In this document: positions 1-9,770 of the stretch, piece by piece
How positions within the stretch are numbered: position 1 is the first letter of the stretch
Layout of the letters: every line of letters starts with the position of its first letter
NCBI RefSeq assembly: GCF_022965805.1
Contig: NC_133103.1
Coordinates: 49,618,490-49,682,489 of the forward strand
From: Primulina eburnea
Lineage: Eukaryota > Streptophyta > Magnoliopsida > Lamiales > Gesneriaceae
DNA: 64,000 nucleotides
Direction of reading: 5' to 3'
Position numbers and translations under genes: made by a program
Notes under the pieces: model-generated
What the model saw: only the letters and a program-made list of their open reading frames with translations
Databases searched by the model: none
What the model was told of the DNA's origin: nothing

Positions 1-625
1 GACGAGAATGCAAGAATTAGATAATATCAGATTGTGATTTTGACGGAGTTGTACTTGTGATAGATTATATCATAAGCTCTCTTGTGCAGATTTATTACAG
101 ATTGACAGATAGTCACAGTAGATTACCAGATATGGACAGATAATTGTAGAGCTTTGGTACTGGATGTTAGTACTAGTTGATATAGATTATTGTCATGATA
201 TGATTGACTGTATGACAGTAGCTATCAAGATAGTTCAGAATGGATAGATTTAAGAAACCAATGTCGGATGATGACGATTGGTAGTGGAAGATGAAGATTG
301 ATTATGTTCTAGATTGGGATAAACAGATAGGATAACAACTACAGATGGTATTGTTTTGTTATAGATTGCAGATTGGCATATACGGATGTTGTATAGCCAG
401 TAATGCGGGATTGATTCGGCTAGAACGAGTTGAAGAAGGATTATGATATTATAATTCTTGATTTCTGATTCCAGACCAGAATCAGAGCTTGATCAAAGAA
501 AAATACCTCAGAATGATGTTAGTAAAACGAGTTTGGATGTTAAACTCTGTTATTCATTTCTTCTAATAGATTTGGATTGCTTGTGGAGAGTTCGAGGACG
601 AACTCAGATCTAAGAGGGGGAGAAA
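1..625 (+). mobile_element. Decayed 3' internal end of gypsy element A
   Basis: No intact reading frame is visible. The last 60 bases have the typical end of a plant Ty3/gypsy internal region: a 'ttcgaggacgaa' stretch, which in related elements lies at the pol stop, then a purine-rich 'aagagggggagaaa' tract at 612-625 that would prime plus-strand DNA synthesis, directly followed by an LTR starting TGTAATGG. The same ending occurs in elements C and D of this window. The rest of the element lies left of the window. Confidence 0.6.
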
Positions 626-755
626 TGTAATGGCCAAGAATTAATCACTGCAATTAACGATGATTGATTTATCATTTCATGTGATTATGACGGGATTAAT
701 CGGGACACCGAGAAATGTATTCAGAAATAAAATTATGAAAGATATGAGCATGCCA

Positions 756-892
756 GACCGCACCCGCGGTAAGGGGAGGACCGCACCCACGGTGGTGCTA
801 TGGGAATTTGAAAGAATCGATACAGTAGGGTGACCGCACCCGCGGTGCTAACGCGACCGCACCCGCGGTGCTTACGCGACCGCACCCGCGGT
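756..892 (+). repeat. Five GC-rich near-palindromic repeats in LTR A
   Basis: The 15-mer GACCGCACCC(G/A)CGGT occurs at 756-770, 779-793, 832-846, 855-869 and 878-892. The CACCCGCGGT part is nearly self-complementary. The last three copies are spaced 23 bp apart. The array lies just upstream of the TATA-like run. Confidence 0.9.
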
Positions 893-950
893 GTTGCGTG
901 TTGTGCGGAAAATGAGCCATGTGACGGAATGCATGCGCGAGTTGTCTAGA

Positions 951-960
951 TATATATATA
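951..960 (+). promoter_or_regulatory. TATA-like run, candidate LTR promoter
   Basis: An uninterrupted TATATATATA stands out in otherwise mixed-composition LTR sequence, directly downstream of the GC-rich repeat array. Its place in the first third of the LTR fits a U3 promoter. Function is inferred from position only. Confidence 0.4.
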
Positions 961-1725
961 GACATGCAAGTCGGTTTTCAGAACATAAATCGAGAGAAAG
1001 GGTCTGAAGAAGGAAGGAGAAAATCCTTACGCCTTCTGTGAACAATCCGTTCGTTTGATTTTGAATCCGACTTCGGTATCGAGTTCCTAGCAACGTAGGC
1101 TACAACTGGACGTAAGTTTTACTACGTTTTGACATGCTTTGAAATTATGGTATTGTCAGAATTGAATGGAACTCATATATGTTGTTCTTGACATGTTAGA
1201 CAACGTAGAATCGAAGTCAGATTAAGAAACGGACTGAATATGAACTTGTTATGATTTCAGAATAAGATTGAATAAGAATTGATATCCAGATTGAGTGGTT
1301 ATCGATTATGAGATATTAGAATTGATATCTGACTGATATGATAGGGCTGGATATATTAAGATTATGATGTTATGTTATTGAAACAGAATTTGATTGAATT
1401 CTGTTTGTATCCAGTATTAATTGAGTGGTGTATTGATACCATACCCTCGATATTGTTATTGTCAGACTGAGTATTGACAGGCTTGGGGTTCGAGACTTCG
1501 ACAGAGCCAGGGTATCAGAAAGAAAGATATAAATTAATGTTGAGTTGGGATTGCACAACTCGAGTGAGGTTTGACTCGAGTTTCCCTAAATCACATACTT
1601 TTACTTATTGCATTGATATTTGTAATTGATCAGACTTATGATTGTAGTTTATTGATTTATAGCTACTGTGTGATAAGATTGATATTTGTAGCCTATTGAT
1701 TTATAGCTACTGCATGTAATGACTG

Positions 1726-2040
1726 CTGATTCGCTAGTCATTGACTGATTTGCTTAGATACTGACTGTATATATTGATTACTGAGTCGTTGAGTCATAGG
1801 CTGATTCGCCTAGTCACCGGCTGATTCGTCGGGTTATTGACTGATTCGTCTTATTATAGGCTGATTCGCCTAGTCACCGGCTGATTCGTCTGGTGATTGA
1901 CTGATTCGTCTAAACATAAGCTGATTCGCTTAATTACAGGCTGAGTTGTCTGATTATTGGCTGATTCGCCAAATTACCGACTGATTCGTCGGGTTATTGA
2001 CTGAGTCGTCAATTCTGTGGCTGATTCGCCCAGACACTGG
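1726..2040 (+). repeat. 20-bp minisatellite inside LTR A
   Basis: About 15-16 tandem units of about 20 bp have the form CTGATTCG(C/T)(C/T) followed by a variable 10-base half such as TAGTCACCGG or GGGTTATTGA. Unit length stays at 20 bp through most of the array; units near the left edge are degenerate. It has no coding sense. Confidence 0.88.
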
Positions 2041-2365
2041 AGATATTAATTATATCGATGCCGTTTAGGAATTGATTCATTCCTATCGACTGAGATTCAA
2101 TATAATTACCTATATCCAGACATCGGGATCCCTAGGATAGAGTTGAGTCGAGTCTGAGACGACGCGTCAGTGGAGTTGAGTCTGAGACGACGCGTCGGTT
2201 GAGTTGAGTCTGATATGACATGTTGATTTACATTGTTTATGCCATTCATGATTATTGAATGTTTCATATGAATTTATGTTTCTGATTTGAGACATGTTAT
2301 GAATACTTCTTATATGCTTTCGTATATGCTTTTATATGACTGCATGTTTACATTGTTTATACTGG

Positions 2366-2377
2366 GATATTTATATC
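2366..2377 (+). repeat. Short inverted repeat GATATTTATATC in LTR A
   Basis: GATAT and ATATC flank a TT centre, followed by TCACC. It lies about 365 bp from the LTR end, close to the place where the C and D LTRs carry GAGTCTTTAGACTC followed by CAC. Confidence 0.5.
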
Positions 2378-2731
2378 TCACCGGAGTTATCCGGCTGTTG
2401 TCTTGTTTTGTATGTGTGCATGACAACAGGTGGGGCTGGATCAGGGTCAAGAAGAGGATGAGAGAAGACGAGTTTAGCGTGGTGATTCCGGACTTGGTTT
2501 AGAGATAGGGTTAGACACTTGATATGAGTTGTTAAACCCTAGTTGAATAAATGTATGTTGTACAGGACTTGTACTTTTATACTGAGATGTATATTCATGT
2601 TTAATATGTAATTTGAGTAAATTACATTACGTTTCCGCTTTGTATTTGGAAAAAAATTTAGACCCTGTTTTATAATTGATTAATTAGTCCCAAACATGAT
2701 TAAGTACTTGATTAGCGTCCGGGTCCCCACA

Positions 2732-3663
2732 CTTTGGTTCCAACTAAAAAGTCAGTTCAGGATATGCCTCAACCATCTCCTGCTGAACAGCAACTGTACA
2801 CTGAAGCCGAGCTTTCTTTTGCAAACATTGAGGAAATTATCCAAGCAGTGGTGCAGGATACTAAATTGAGTGAACCTATGTCTAATCCAGTTAATCACTC
2901 TGCTGATCAAATCCATCCAGAGGTCACCATCTCTTCAGAAGAACCGGTTCAGCAAGATCTATTTTCTAACCAAGCTATTTCGACTGATGTGTCGATTGAT
3001 TCTCAAGTTCATTCTTTAGAGGCACCCGTTTTGGCTTCATCTCCATCTGCCATTCTTCAAGCCGGGTCTTCTGCTGATCAGAATCCACCGTCACCGCCTC
3101 CAGTTCAAGGAAAAATTATTGTAACTGATGTTCCAGTTCAGAATGTTGCTGCTACAGTCTCAACTGAACAAGCTGTAGTCATTTCTGAACACACAACAAG
3201 AGAACCAGGAACCTCTCATCAATCTCCTCCTCCATCTTCATCATATCTTGATCTTATTTTTGAAGAAGTTCAGCATATGCAGGAAAGTATGCAACAAATG
3301 ATCACTGCCATATCGAAGATTCAGAACACTCAGCTGTCACACACTTTGAAGTTGGACCATTCTCATCAGTTCCACTTAGAAAAACTGAATGCCATACAAG
3401 CTGCTGTTACCTCTCTGACAATCGCAGTTGAAGATATACAGAAAAACAGAGGGATATTTTCCAGTCTCACTGCCACTCAAGACTCTATCAACAAACGAGT
3501 TGACAGTGTGGAGACTCTTGTCTCAAGAAAGATAGATTTGCTTCAAGTTGCAATGACTACTGCTATCAGCAATATTTCCGACTCTGTCCATCTCCTATAT
3601 ATTTATGTTAGGAAATTATCTTCTAAAATGGAGCTGTTTAACAAAAAGGGGGAAGAGCCTTAA
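2732..3663 (+). CDS. C-terminal part of sirevirus-like non-pol ORF (env-like position), truncated by LTR A
   Basis: A 310-codon frame is open from the end of LTR A to TAA at 3661-3663. It has no proper start: the first in-frame ATG is at 2764, and the frame runs back to the junction, so the upstream part was cut off by insertion of A. Residues 1-170 are rich in Ser, Pro, Gln and Val and look disordered. About residues 175-300 are helical and coiled-coil-like. The C-terminus is charged and ends KKGEEP. A polypurine tract and LTR follow within 150 bp, so the ORF sits after pol, where sireviruses carry an envelope-like ORF with a Pro-rich part and a C-terminal coiled coil. No membrane segment is seen in this fragment. 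A related copy lies inverted at 4766-7189. Function is unknown. Confidence 0.6.
3643..3657 (+). promoter_or_regulatory. Upstream purine tract, possible extra PPT
   Basis: A 15-base pure purine run (five A, five G, then AAGAG) overlaps the last codons of the ORF, 157 bp before the LTR. A second tract sits directly beside the LTR. Multiple polypurine tracts before the 3' LTR are a known feature of sireviruses. Confidence 0.5.
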
Positions 3664-3801
3664 ACTGTTTTAGAAAAGCAGCAGCAATCTTAAAATTTTG
3701 TATTCATAAAGAATATGAGTTCAGTTGAATCTACATCCTATTTTATCTACAAGAGTTCAATTATTCAGTTATATTTTATTCTAAGTTTTGTCAAACACCA
3801 T

Positions 3802-3812
3802 AAAGGGGGAAA
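3802..3812 (+). promoter_or_regulatory. Polypurine tract of sirevirus-like element
   Basis: AAAGGGGGAAA lies immediately before the LTR start TGTTGGAAAC, the normal position for the primer of plus-strand DNA synthesis in LTR retrotransposons. Confidence 0.75.
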
Positions 3813-3813
3813 T

Positions 3814-4765
3814 TGTTGGAAACTTAATTCCGGTGCTTTGACAAAAGACTTACCAACTGAACTAAGTAACTGAACTGATCATCAACTGAACACGTCATCT
3901 GCCGAACTTAGTTAACTGATCGATACAACTGAAGTTCATTCTCGGCAACGGATTCTTTACCAGCTGATCTCTCAGTTGTACGCTTCATCAGTTGAAAGCG
4001 ACAACCGACAAAATAGTACATTTATCTGCAACTAGTAGTGGAACGCCGCATTACAGAATGAACAGTGTACGATTGTCAGAATATATCGACGTGGCAATCA
4101 ACGGTTAGAATATTCAAACATTCTTTAATGTTACTGTTGAGAGGAGAGCCTATAAATAGTCGAAGGCAGAAACTGAAGAACTGACCCCGAATTTCAGTTA
4201 TCTCATTCTACTTGCTGTTACGCTGCAGAAATATTTACTCACAATCAGAAATCAAAGCTCACGCTTATCAGATATATCAGTAGTATTCAAGACTACATTC
4301 TCGAGTTTAAATAGCTCTTTGTAATCGTTGATAGATTTTTAAGTTGTGCTAAGATCAGTTACGATCTATAAAAGTGTTGTATACTAAGAGTTTCAGTTTT
4401 GGCAAAGTGATAAGTCCAAACTGAAGTGGGTCAGTACAGTGTCGTGTATTTGATCAAAGTATTTTAGTGGATATCCTATCTTCGTGATAGAAGAGGTGAC
4501 ATAGGAGTTATTCAAGTCTCCGAACATCCAGAAACATATTGTGTCATTACTTCAGTTTTCATTTTCAGTTAGTTAATCTATCTTTCAGTCAGTTTATCTT
4601 CCGCAACTGTTTTATTCAGTTTAACTGATTGTTATTGACTACGGGATATCTAGTTTCAGTTTGTAACAAAAACTGAACTCATATTGTCGAAGAATATTTA
4701 AATTCGAACAGTGTTTATTCAACCCCCCTTCTAAACACTCTTTATTCAATTAACCGATCCTTTCA
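3814..4765 (+). mobile_element. Sirevirus-like copia LTR (952 bp)
   Basis: Starts TGTTGGAAAC after the polypurine tract and ends CCGATCCTTTCA. A TATAAATA box lies at 4151-4158, about one third in. The first 200 bases are packed with CAACTGA/TAACTGA hexamers. A conserved block around 4490-4555 (GTGACATAGGAG followed by TCCGAACATCC) recurs in the LTRs at 35658-36827 and 36850-37440. Sequence past the right end belongs to an inverted copy of the same element's ORF, not to a primer-binding site, so this is the 3' LTR of a rearranged or nested copy. Confidence 0.72.
4151..4158 (+). promoter_or_regulatory. TATA box of sirevirus-like LTR
   Basis: TATAAATA follows the AACTG-rich region. The solo LTR at 35658-36827 has TATAAAAG at the matching place, and the decayed copy has TATAAATA near 36957, which supports a conserved promoter. 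Confidence 0.6.
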
Positions 4766-7189
4766 GAGGCTCTTCATAGTAATCTCCTTTATAGAATCAA
4801 TTTTAAATGTATACAACAGTTGGGTTGACTTTGTATCAAAAATAATTGAAATTAGATTGTGCAAGCCGGACTGGATTTCTTCAAGCATAAGATCAGCAGT
4901 CATAGGTATTTGAGGAGACATGGCTTCAGATGTATCTGGATCTTCGTCCTTGTCTTTTTTTTTTTAAAATAACCATGTCCAAATGTGGTGCTTCAGTCTG
5001 AGCTTGAGCTAGTTATCTTGCAATAGTTTCTTCAACTGGTTCCTGATGAGTGTCTTGAGCAGAGCTAGAAGTTTGAGCAGCAGTTGAGCTGGTTGGCTCT
5101 TCAGTTGGCACTTGCTCATCTTCTATTTGGTCTGAGTGCAACTGAGCCGTTTCAGCTGGATTCTGTTGTTCAGTTGTGGTAGCCTGACTGAACTATTTCT
5201 TCAGCTTCTTGTAACACATCCTTTGAGGCTGGTTGTTCTGTTGTGCTCATGTTTTCAACTGATTGATCGGTTATAAGATTCAGCTGGATGTCAGTGGCAA
5301 CTGATTGTATCACTTCATCGACATTTTCCAGTGAGAACTCAACATCTGTATACAGCTGAAGACTAATTAGAGGAGATTTTGGAGGAGGAGATGATGGTTG
5401 AGCATCCTGAGAGGTAGGAACAGTCACTTGCTAAGAAATTTGTTCAGCAGCTGGTTCCTTGGATGGCTCTGGCCGAGCTCCAGATGTTCCACCTTGCTCC
5501 AATGATGTTGGGCTCTGGGAATTAACTGGTATGTATAGTTGTTGATCCAATTCCCAAGATTTGATCCTCATTTTAAACGACAAGATATCAGAGTGCAACA
5601 GCTGAAAATTGCTCTGTCATTGTAGGCAGTTGAACTGATCGGATCATAATTCATTCTTAACTGAGCTGCTACTTCAGCTAGATTTTTCACCCCCATCTGA
5701 TAAAAAAATGTTCTTATCTCCAGTGCTTGAGCGATTGTGACAACTTTAACTGTCTTCATGACTATTGTCTTCAGTGCGATGAACTTGCTTAAAACTGATG
5801 TCTTCTTCAAGCGCCTTGCAAACACTTCAGTCCTATATTTGGTCCATTCATCATAAGTTTCCAACTTCGATTTAGAAAACTCATTTATTTCATTTCATGT
5901 AAGATCGATGTGAGTTTGAATCGGGTTGGTAGGTCTGGGTTCTTAAATCAAATTGCCTTTACCTTTTGGACCAGTTAAGTCGCGAGAAATGCTCAGCCCT
6001 GAGGTGGTGGCATCCATCTTCTTTCGAATGACCACACCCTTCAGTCTAGCAATTGGAAGAACAGTTCGTCTATTAAAAACGATGGTTGGTGCGTGAAGTC
6101 CACTCAAAGTCATTTTGTCACCAGATTCGGTGACAATTTCTTTGGAGGAGCAGTTGACTTCGCTTGCTGAGGTTCTTTACCTGATGATGCAACTGGGACT
6201 GCTTGAATTGGTACAGCAATGAGCGGTGGTTCAACTCCAGTTGACGTAAGGCTATCAGCTAGAATAGCTTCAACTACAGCTAGCTTGGTCTTTTGGGACC
6301 TTGGCTCCTTAGCAATTTTCAGAGATGGAGTTTTCTCCGATTCAGGTTTCCTGAAAATCAATTTCCTTTTGATTGTCTTTGTCTTCGCCAAATCCTTTAT
6401 TTTGGCCTTCTTGACTGATTTGGGATCTGCCAGCATCCCAATCTCCTTCTTAACCTTGATAAACTGCTCAAGAAAGATGTCCAGCTTTGTCTTCAGTTGC
6501 CGAACATTCTTGGCATTGAAAACCTTGAATTTGGATGACTTCTCAGCTGAGTCATCCATCAAACCAGATTTCTTCAGCAGGTAGCTGAGTGGGACAACAA
6601 AACCATTGGACTGTTTGGAAGACTGAACCATATTTTTCAGTATGTTGAAGATGATGTTCGACCAGTTCAGTCTCCTGCCAATCATGATAGCTGTCATAAC
6701 CTGAAATTTCTCAAGGGTGAGGGTAGCAAATGAGCCTGCCTTGGCAAGAACACTCTTGGCAACTATGTCAGCCAGCAACTGTATCTCTGGCTTCAGTTTT
6801 TTCTAAGGATCAGATACCTTGATCTTCTTCCCATCAACAGATAGTAGAGTCTGCATTTCTTCAATGTCAGCAATATTTATCTCAGAGAAATGAGATAAAC
6901 CGTCAGAAGGTAGTTGGAAGAGCGTGCTGAAGGAGTCTGCATCCATGGTCAGCATCTGATTGTTGACATTTGATAAGATTTTACCATCATCAGAGATATT
7001 GTTGTTGGCATAGATTTCTTGAACTTCCTTTGGGTAAATCGCCCGGTTTTCCAGCCCAAGAATTTCTTCAAACCAGCAGCTTCGAGTTTCAGAAATACAC
7101 TCCGAACTGCTTCATATTTCATCCGATATAACAGATTCAAAGTCAATAGGCATATAATTGAGAATGAACGCTGGTGTTTGGCTTGCCAT
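4766..7189 (-). pseudogene. Second, inverted and decayed copy of the sirevirus-like non-pol ORF
   Basis: Read on the minus strand, the copy starts at ATG 7187-7189, hits a stop after 25 codons, resumes in another frame at about 7130-7020, continues past a stop near 6800, and has a 222-codon open stretch at 6778-6110. That stretch is Lys/Ser-rich after an alpha-helical N-terminal part. At 5427-5170 the product resembles the first residues of the plus-strand ORF at 2732 (QLYT followed by E.SF.N..E.IQ.V). The end at about 4766 reads GAAGAGCC, as in the plus copy, and abuts the LTR. The N-terminal domain matches my memory of proteins annotated in Gesneriaceae with misleading names such as dystroglycan-like; that match is unverified. 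Confidence 0.6.
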
Positions 7190-7517
7190 TTGCTCGATTG
7201 TGAATTTATGTAGAGGGTTGACTGAAGTATCTTCATATTATTCTGTTCGTTTCTTCAGTTGGTTTGAACATATCTATAAATAAGATCAAACTCATTAGAT
7301 ACAAAATAATTCAGCAGACAATATTAATAAAGAGAAGATGAACAAAGCTAGAAGTTCCAATCAACCCAATCTTGCAGAGAGGCTGTCAATTCTCGATTGG
7401 AGATCCATGGATCACAGACAGTATTCGAAGCAACGTGGAAGAAAGATATCGAAGACTTTGTCTTCGTGAAAATAATGTACACCTGGACGAAGATTCAGGA
7501 GCTGCAGTCTCATAAGC
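7190..7517. other. Unassigned stretch between the sirevirus-like ORF and element B
   Basis: No gene is recognised. A 44-codon plus-strand ORF from ATG 7339 has no visible homology. On the minus strand this would be the region upstream of the 7189 start codon. The right edge at 7517/7518 is where similarity to the B LTR begins. Confidence 0.4.
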
Positions 7518-8408
7518 ACTGAAAATCATCTCATTTTCATGGTTTACTGATCAGTCTCCTATATGTTACTCCTCTAAGGGGAGAGACCAAAAGAACGATT
7601 ATTATATCCCACCGCATCAGGGCCTTAAACAAAACATATAAAATATCGGAATTTCCTTTCTATTTGTAATTCGAATCATTACAGTGCATTTCAATTATCT
7701 CAAACATGCTTTCAAATATTATAACTAATATCCAACAACAAATTGTTCAAGAATGTTCATAACAAATAGGAACGAATATATCATAACGATCGAATTTCAA
7801 GAAACATGCATAACGTATTTTTAAGCAAATGTGGACATACTTACAAAGAACAAGTATATCGATATACATATATATATATTAAGTAGTACACTTATGAAAT
7901 GCAAGTAATCATAAGAGTATAGCAAAAACCCACTTACTTGAAAGATCGTTCCGAAAATCTTGGAATGAACAAGTTAGAGTTTGATACTGAAAATCAGTCA
8001 CCTTGCAAAAATTTTTGCACCTAATTAAACCGTTGGATCGATCTGAATTTTGGATATATTGCTCAAAACACATGTAGGTGTATTCTGAACGGTGGAGATC
8101 GGATTTGGACATCTAAATCAATGAGAAAAACTTTATGAAATTGTGAGGAATTTTTGGTACTCGAAAATTTCGACTTTTGGAGAGAACTTTTGATGATGTT
8201 TTGGTGTAATTTTCATTCATTCCTTTGCCACTGTTTATAGGCATCAATATGACTTTAGGCATTCCCCCTCCATGCCAAAGATTGCATGGTTTGAATGCGT
8301 TTTAATTCATGCAATGTGACTTTAGGTCTTCCATCTCCATGCCAAATGTTGCATGGCTTGAATGAGTTTTAATTCATATCTTTGTGTAGCTAATTCTTTG
8401 GGTCTTCA
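7518..8408 (-). mobile_element. Left (3') LTR of gypsy element B, truncated
   Basis: About 890 bp is near-colinear with 17606-18356, beginning CACTGAAAATCATC on the plus strand in both copies. The minus-strand start TGAAGACCC follows a polypurine tract at 8411-8424. The last roughly 440 bp of the LTR, present in the right copy at 17162-17605, are missing here, so this LTR is cut at 7518. Confidence 0.75.
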
Positions 8409-8410
8409 AA

Positions 8411-8424
8411 TCCTTCCCACCTTA
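8411..8424 (-). promoter_or_regulatory. Polypurine tract of element B
   Basis: On the minus strand TAAGGTGGGAAGGA lies directly upstream of the LTR start and just after the TTTCGAGGACGAAA stretch that typically ends gypsy pol. Confidence 0.7.
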
Positions 8425-8429
8425 TGACG

Positions 8430-9720
8430 AGTTTCGTCCTCGAAACTTGGCTATACCCAATCTTCAAAGAGATAAGGATATTGTTCTTGTATCTTTTCTT
8501 CCAACTCCCAAGTGGCTTCTTTTTCAGGTGTGTTTGGACCATTGTACTTTGACATATGGAATAGTTCGTCGCCTCAGTACTTGATCTTTGTTATCTACAA
8601 TTCGGATTGGAACTTCCTCGTACTTCAGTTCTTCATTTAGATTGCCCTAAACCAGAAGTGGTCCAGCCTCCAGAATATGACTTAGATCGAAAATATATTT
8701 TCTTAGCTGCGAAACATGGAAAACATTGTGGATTCTTGACATATCGGGCGGAAGTTCTAATATGTAAGCAAGTTTTCCCACTTTCTAAATAATTTCAAAA
8801 GGTTCCACATATCTGGGATTCAGTTTCCAGCCTTATTTAATCAGATTACACCTTTCATGGGTGACACTTTCACATATGCTTTTTCGCCCACTTCAAATTC
8901 CACGGGCCTTCTTTTTAGGTCAACCCAGCTTTTCTGTCGATTTTGTGTAGTTTTTAGTCTCTCCATGATAAAGCAACTTTATCCACTGTTTCTTGGATCA
9001 GCTCGGGTCCAACAATGGTCTTTTCTCCTACTTCGTCCCAATATAGTGGTGATCGACACTTTCGTCTATACAGAGCTTCGTATGGTGCCATTCCAATACT
9101 GTTGTGATAACTGTTATTGTAAGCGAACTCGATTAAGGGCAGATGTTCACTCCAATTACCACATGAAGTCTAGAGCACATTCTCTCAGCATATCCTCAAG
9201 AGTTTGTATTGTCCTCTCAGTTTGGCCATCAATTTGAGTATGATATGCCGTACTAAGAGTAACTTTAGTCCCCATAGCTTGTTGAAAGCTCTTCCAAAAA
9301 CGAGACTCAAACCTAGGATCTCTGTCTGATAGTATTCTGGCTGGAACTCCATGTAATCGTACGATATTATTCATGTATAAGGTGGCCAGTTTATCCATAT
9401 TATAATTCATGCGAATAGGTAAGAAGAGTGCAGACTTCGTGAGTCTGTCTACAATTACCCATATTCCATCATGACCTTGTATCGACTTTGGTAAACTGAC
9501 TGCAAAATCCATGAAGATATGTTCTCATTTCCATTCCAGGATTTCTAATGGTTGAAGAAGTCCACCAGGTCTCTGGTGTTCTGCTTTGACTTGTTGGCAC
9601 ACGTGACACTTAGAGATAAACACTGCAACGTCCATTTTCATTCCACTCCACCAGAAGTTTTTCTTCAAATCTCTGTACATCTTGGTACTACCGGGCTGGA
9701 CTGAAAATTTTGACTTGTGT
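8430..9720 (-). pseudogene. Integrase and chromodomain end of element B pol, decayed
   Basis: On the minus strand the integrase core is readable at 9512-9156. It has the first catalytic Asp in MDFAVSLP, the second in LSDRDPRF, and the catalytic Glu region DGQTERTIQTLE. Upstream, at about 9610-9580, is the CHVCQQVKAEHQ part of the HHCC zinc finger. The C-terminal end at about 8680-8460 reads EEVPIRIVD..., then VKVQW and EATWELE, the signature of a chromodomain, which targets chromoviruses to chromatin. The chromodomain frame has a stop before EATWELE, and frames shift between 9150 and 8700. It is a Del/Tekay-like chromovirus by this architecture and not functional. Confidence 0.8.
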
Positions 9721-9770
9721 GCTTAAGACATCATTTCTTGTCGAAGATTTTCAATATCAGGTACAAACAA

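Larger units (their letters stand above)
626..2731 (+). mobile_element. 3' LTR of gypsy element A
   Basis: A 2106-bp segment starts TGTAATGG right after a polypurine tract and ends CCCCACA, the expected TG...CA ends. Inside are GC-rich direct repeats (756-892), a TATA-like run (951-960), a 20-bp minisatellite (1726-2040) and three copies of a GAGTCTGAGACGACGCGTC-type repeat (2130-2215). The last 400 bases hold a short inverted repeat (2366-2377) and GA-rich DNA, as in the other gypsy LTRs here. The partner LTR is outside the window, so the target duplication cannot be checked. The base following the LTR lies inside a sirevirus-like ORF, so A was inserted into that element. Confidence 0.7.

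Noticed and set aside
1726..2040. CRISPR array
   Set aside because: The units are 20-bp head-to-tail repeats with no spacers of constant length, in a plant LTR.
6219..6584. 121-codon plus-strand frame inside the minus-strand env-position ORF
   Set aside because: It is a reverse-strand shadow; the minus-strand frame has a longer open stretch and a related copy elsewhere in the window.
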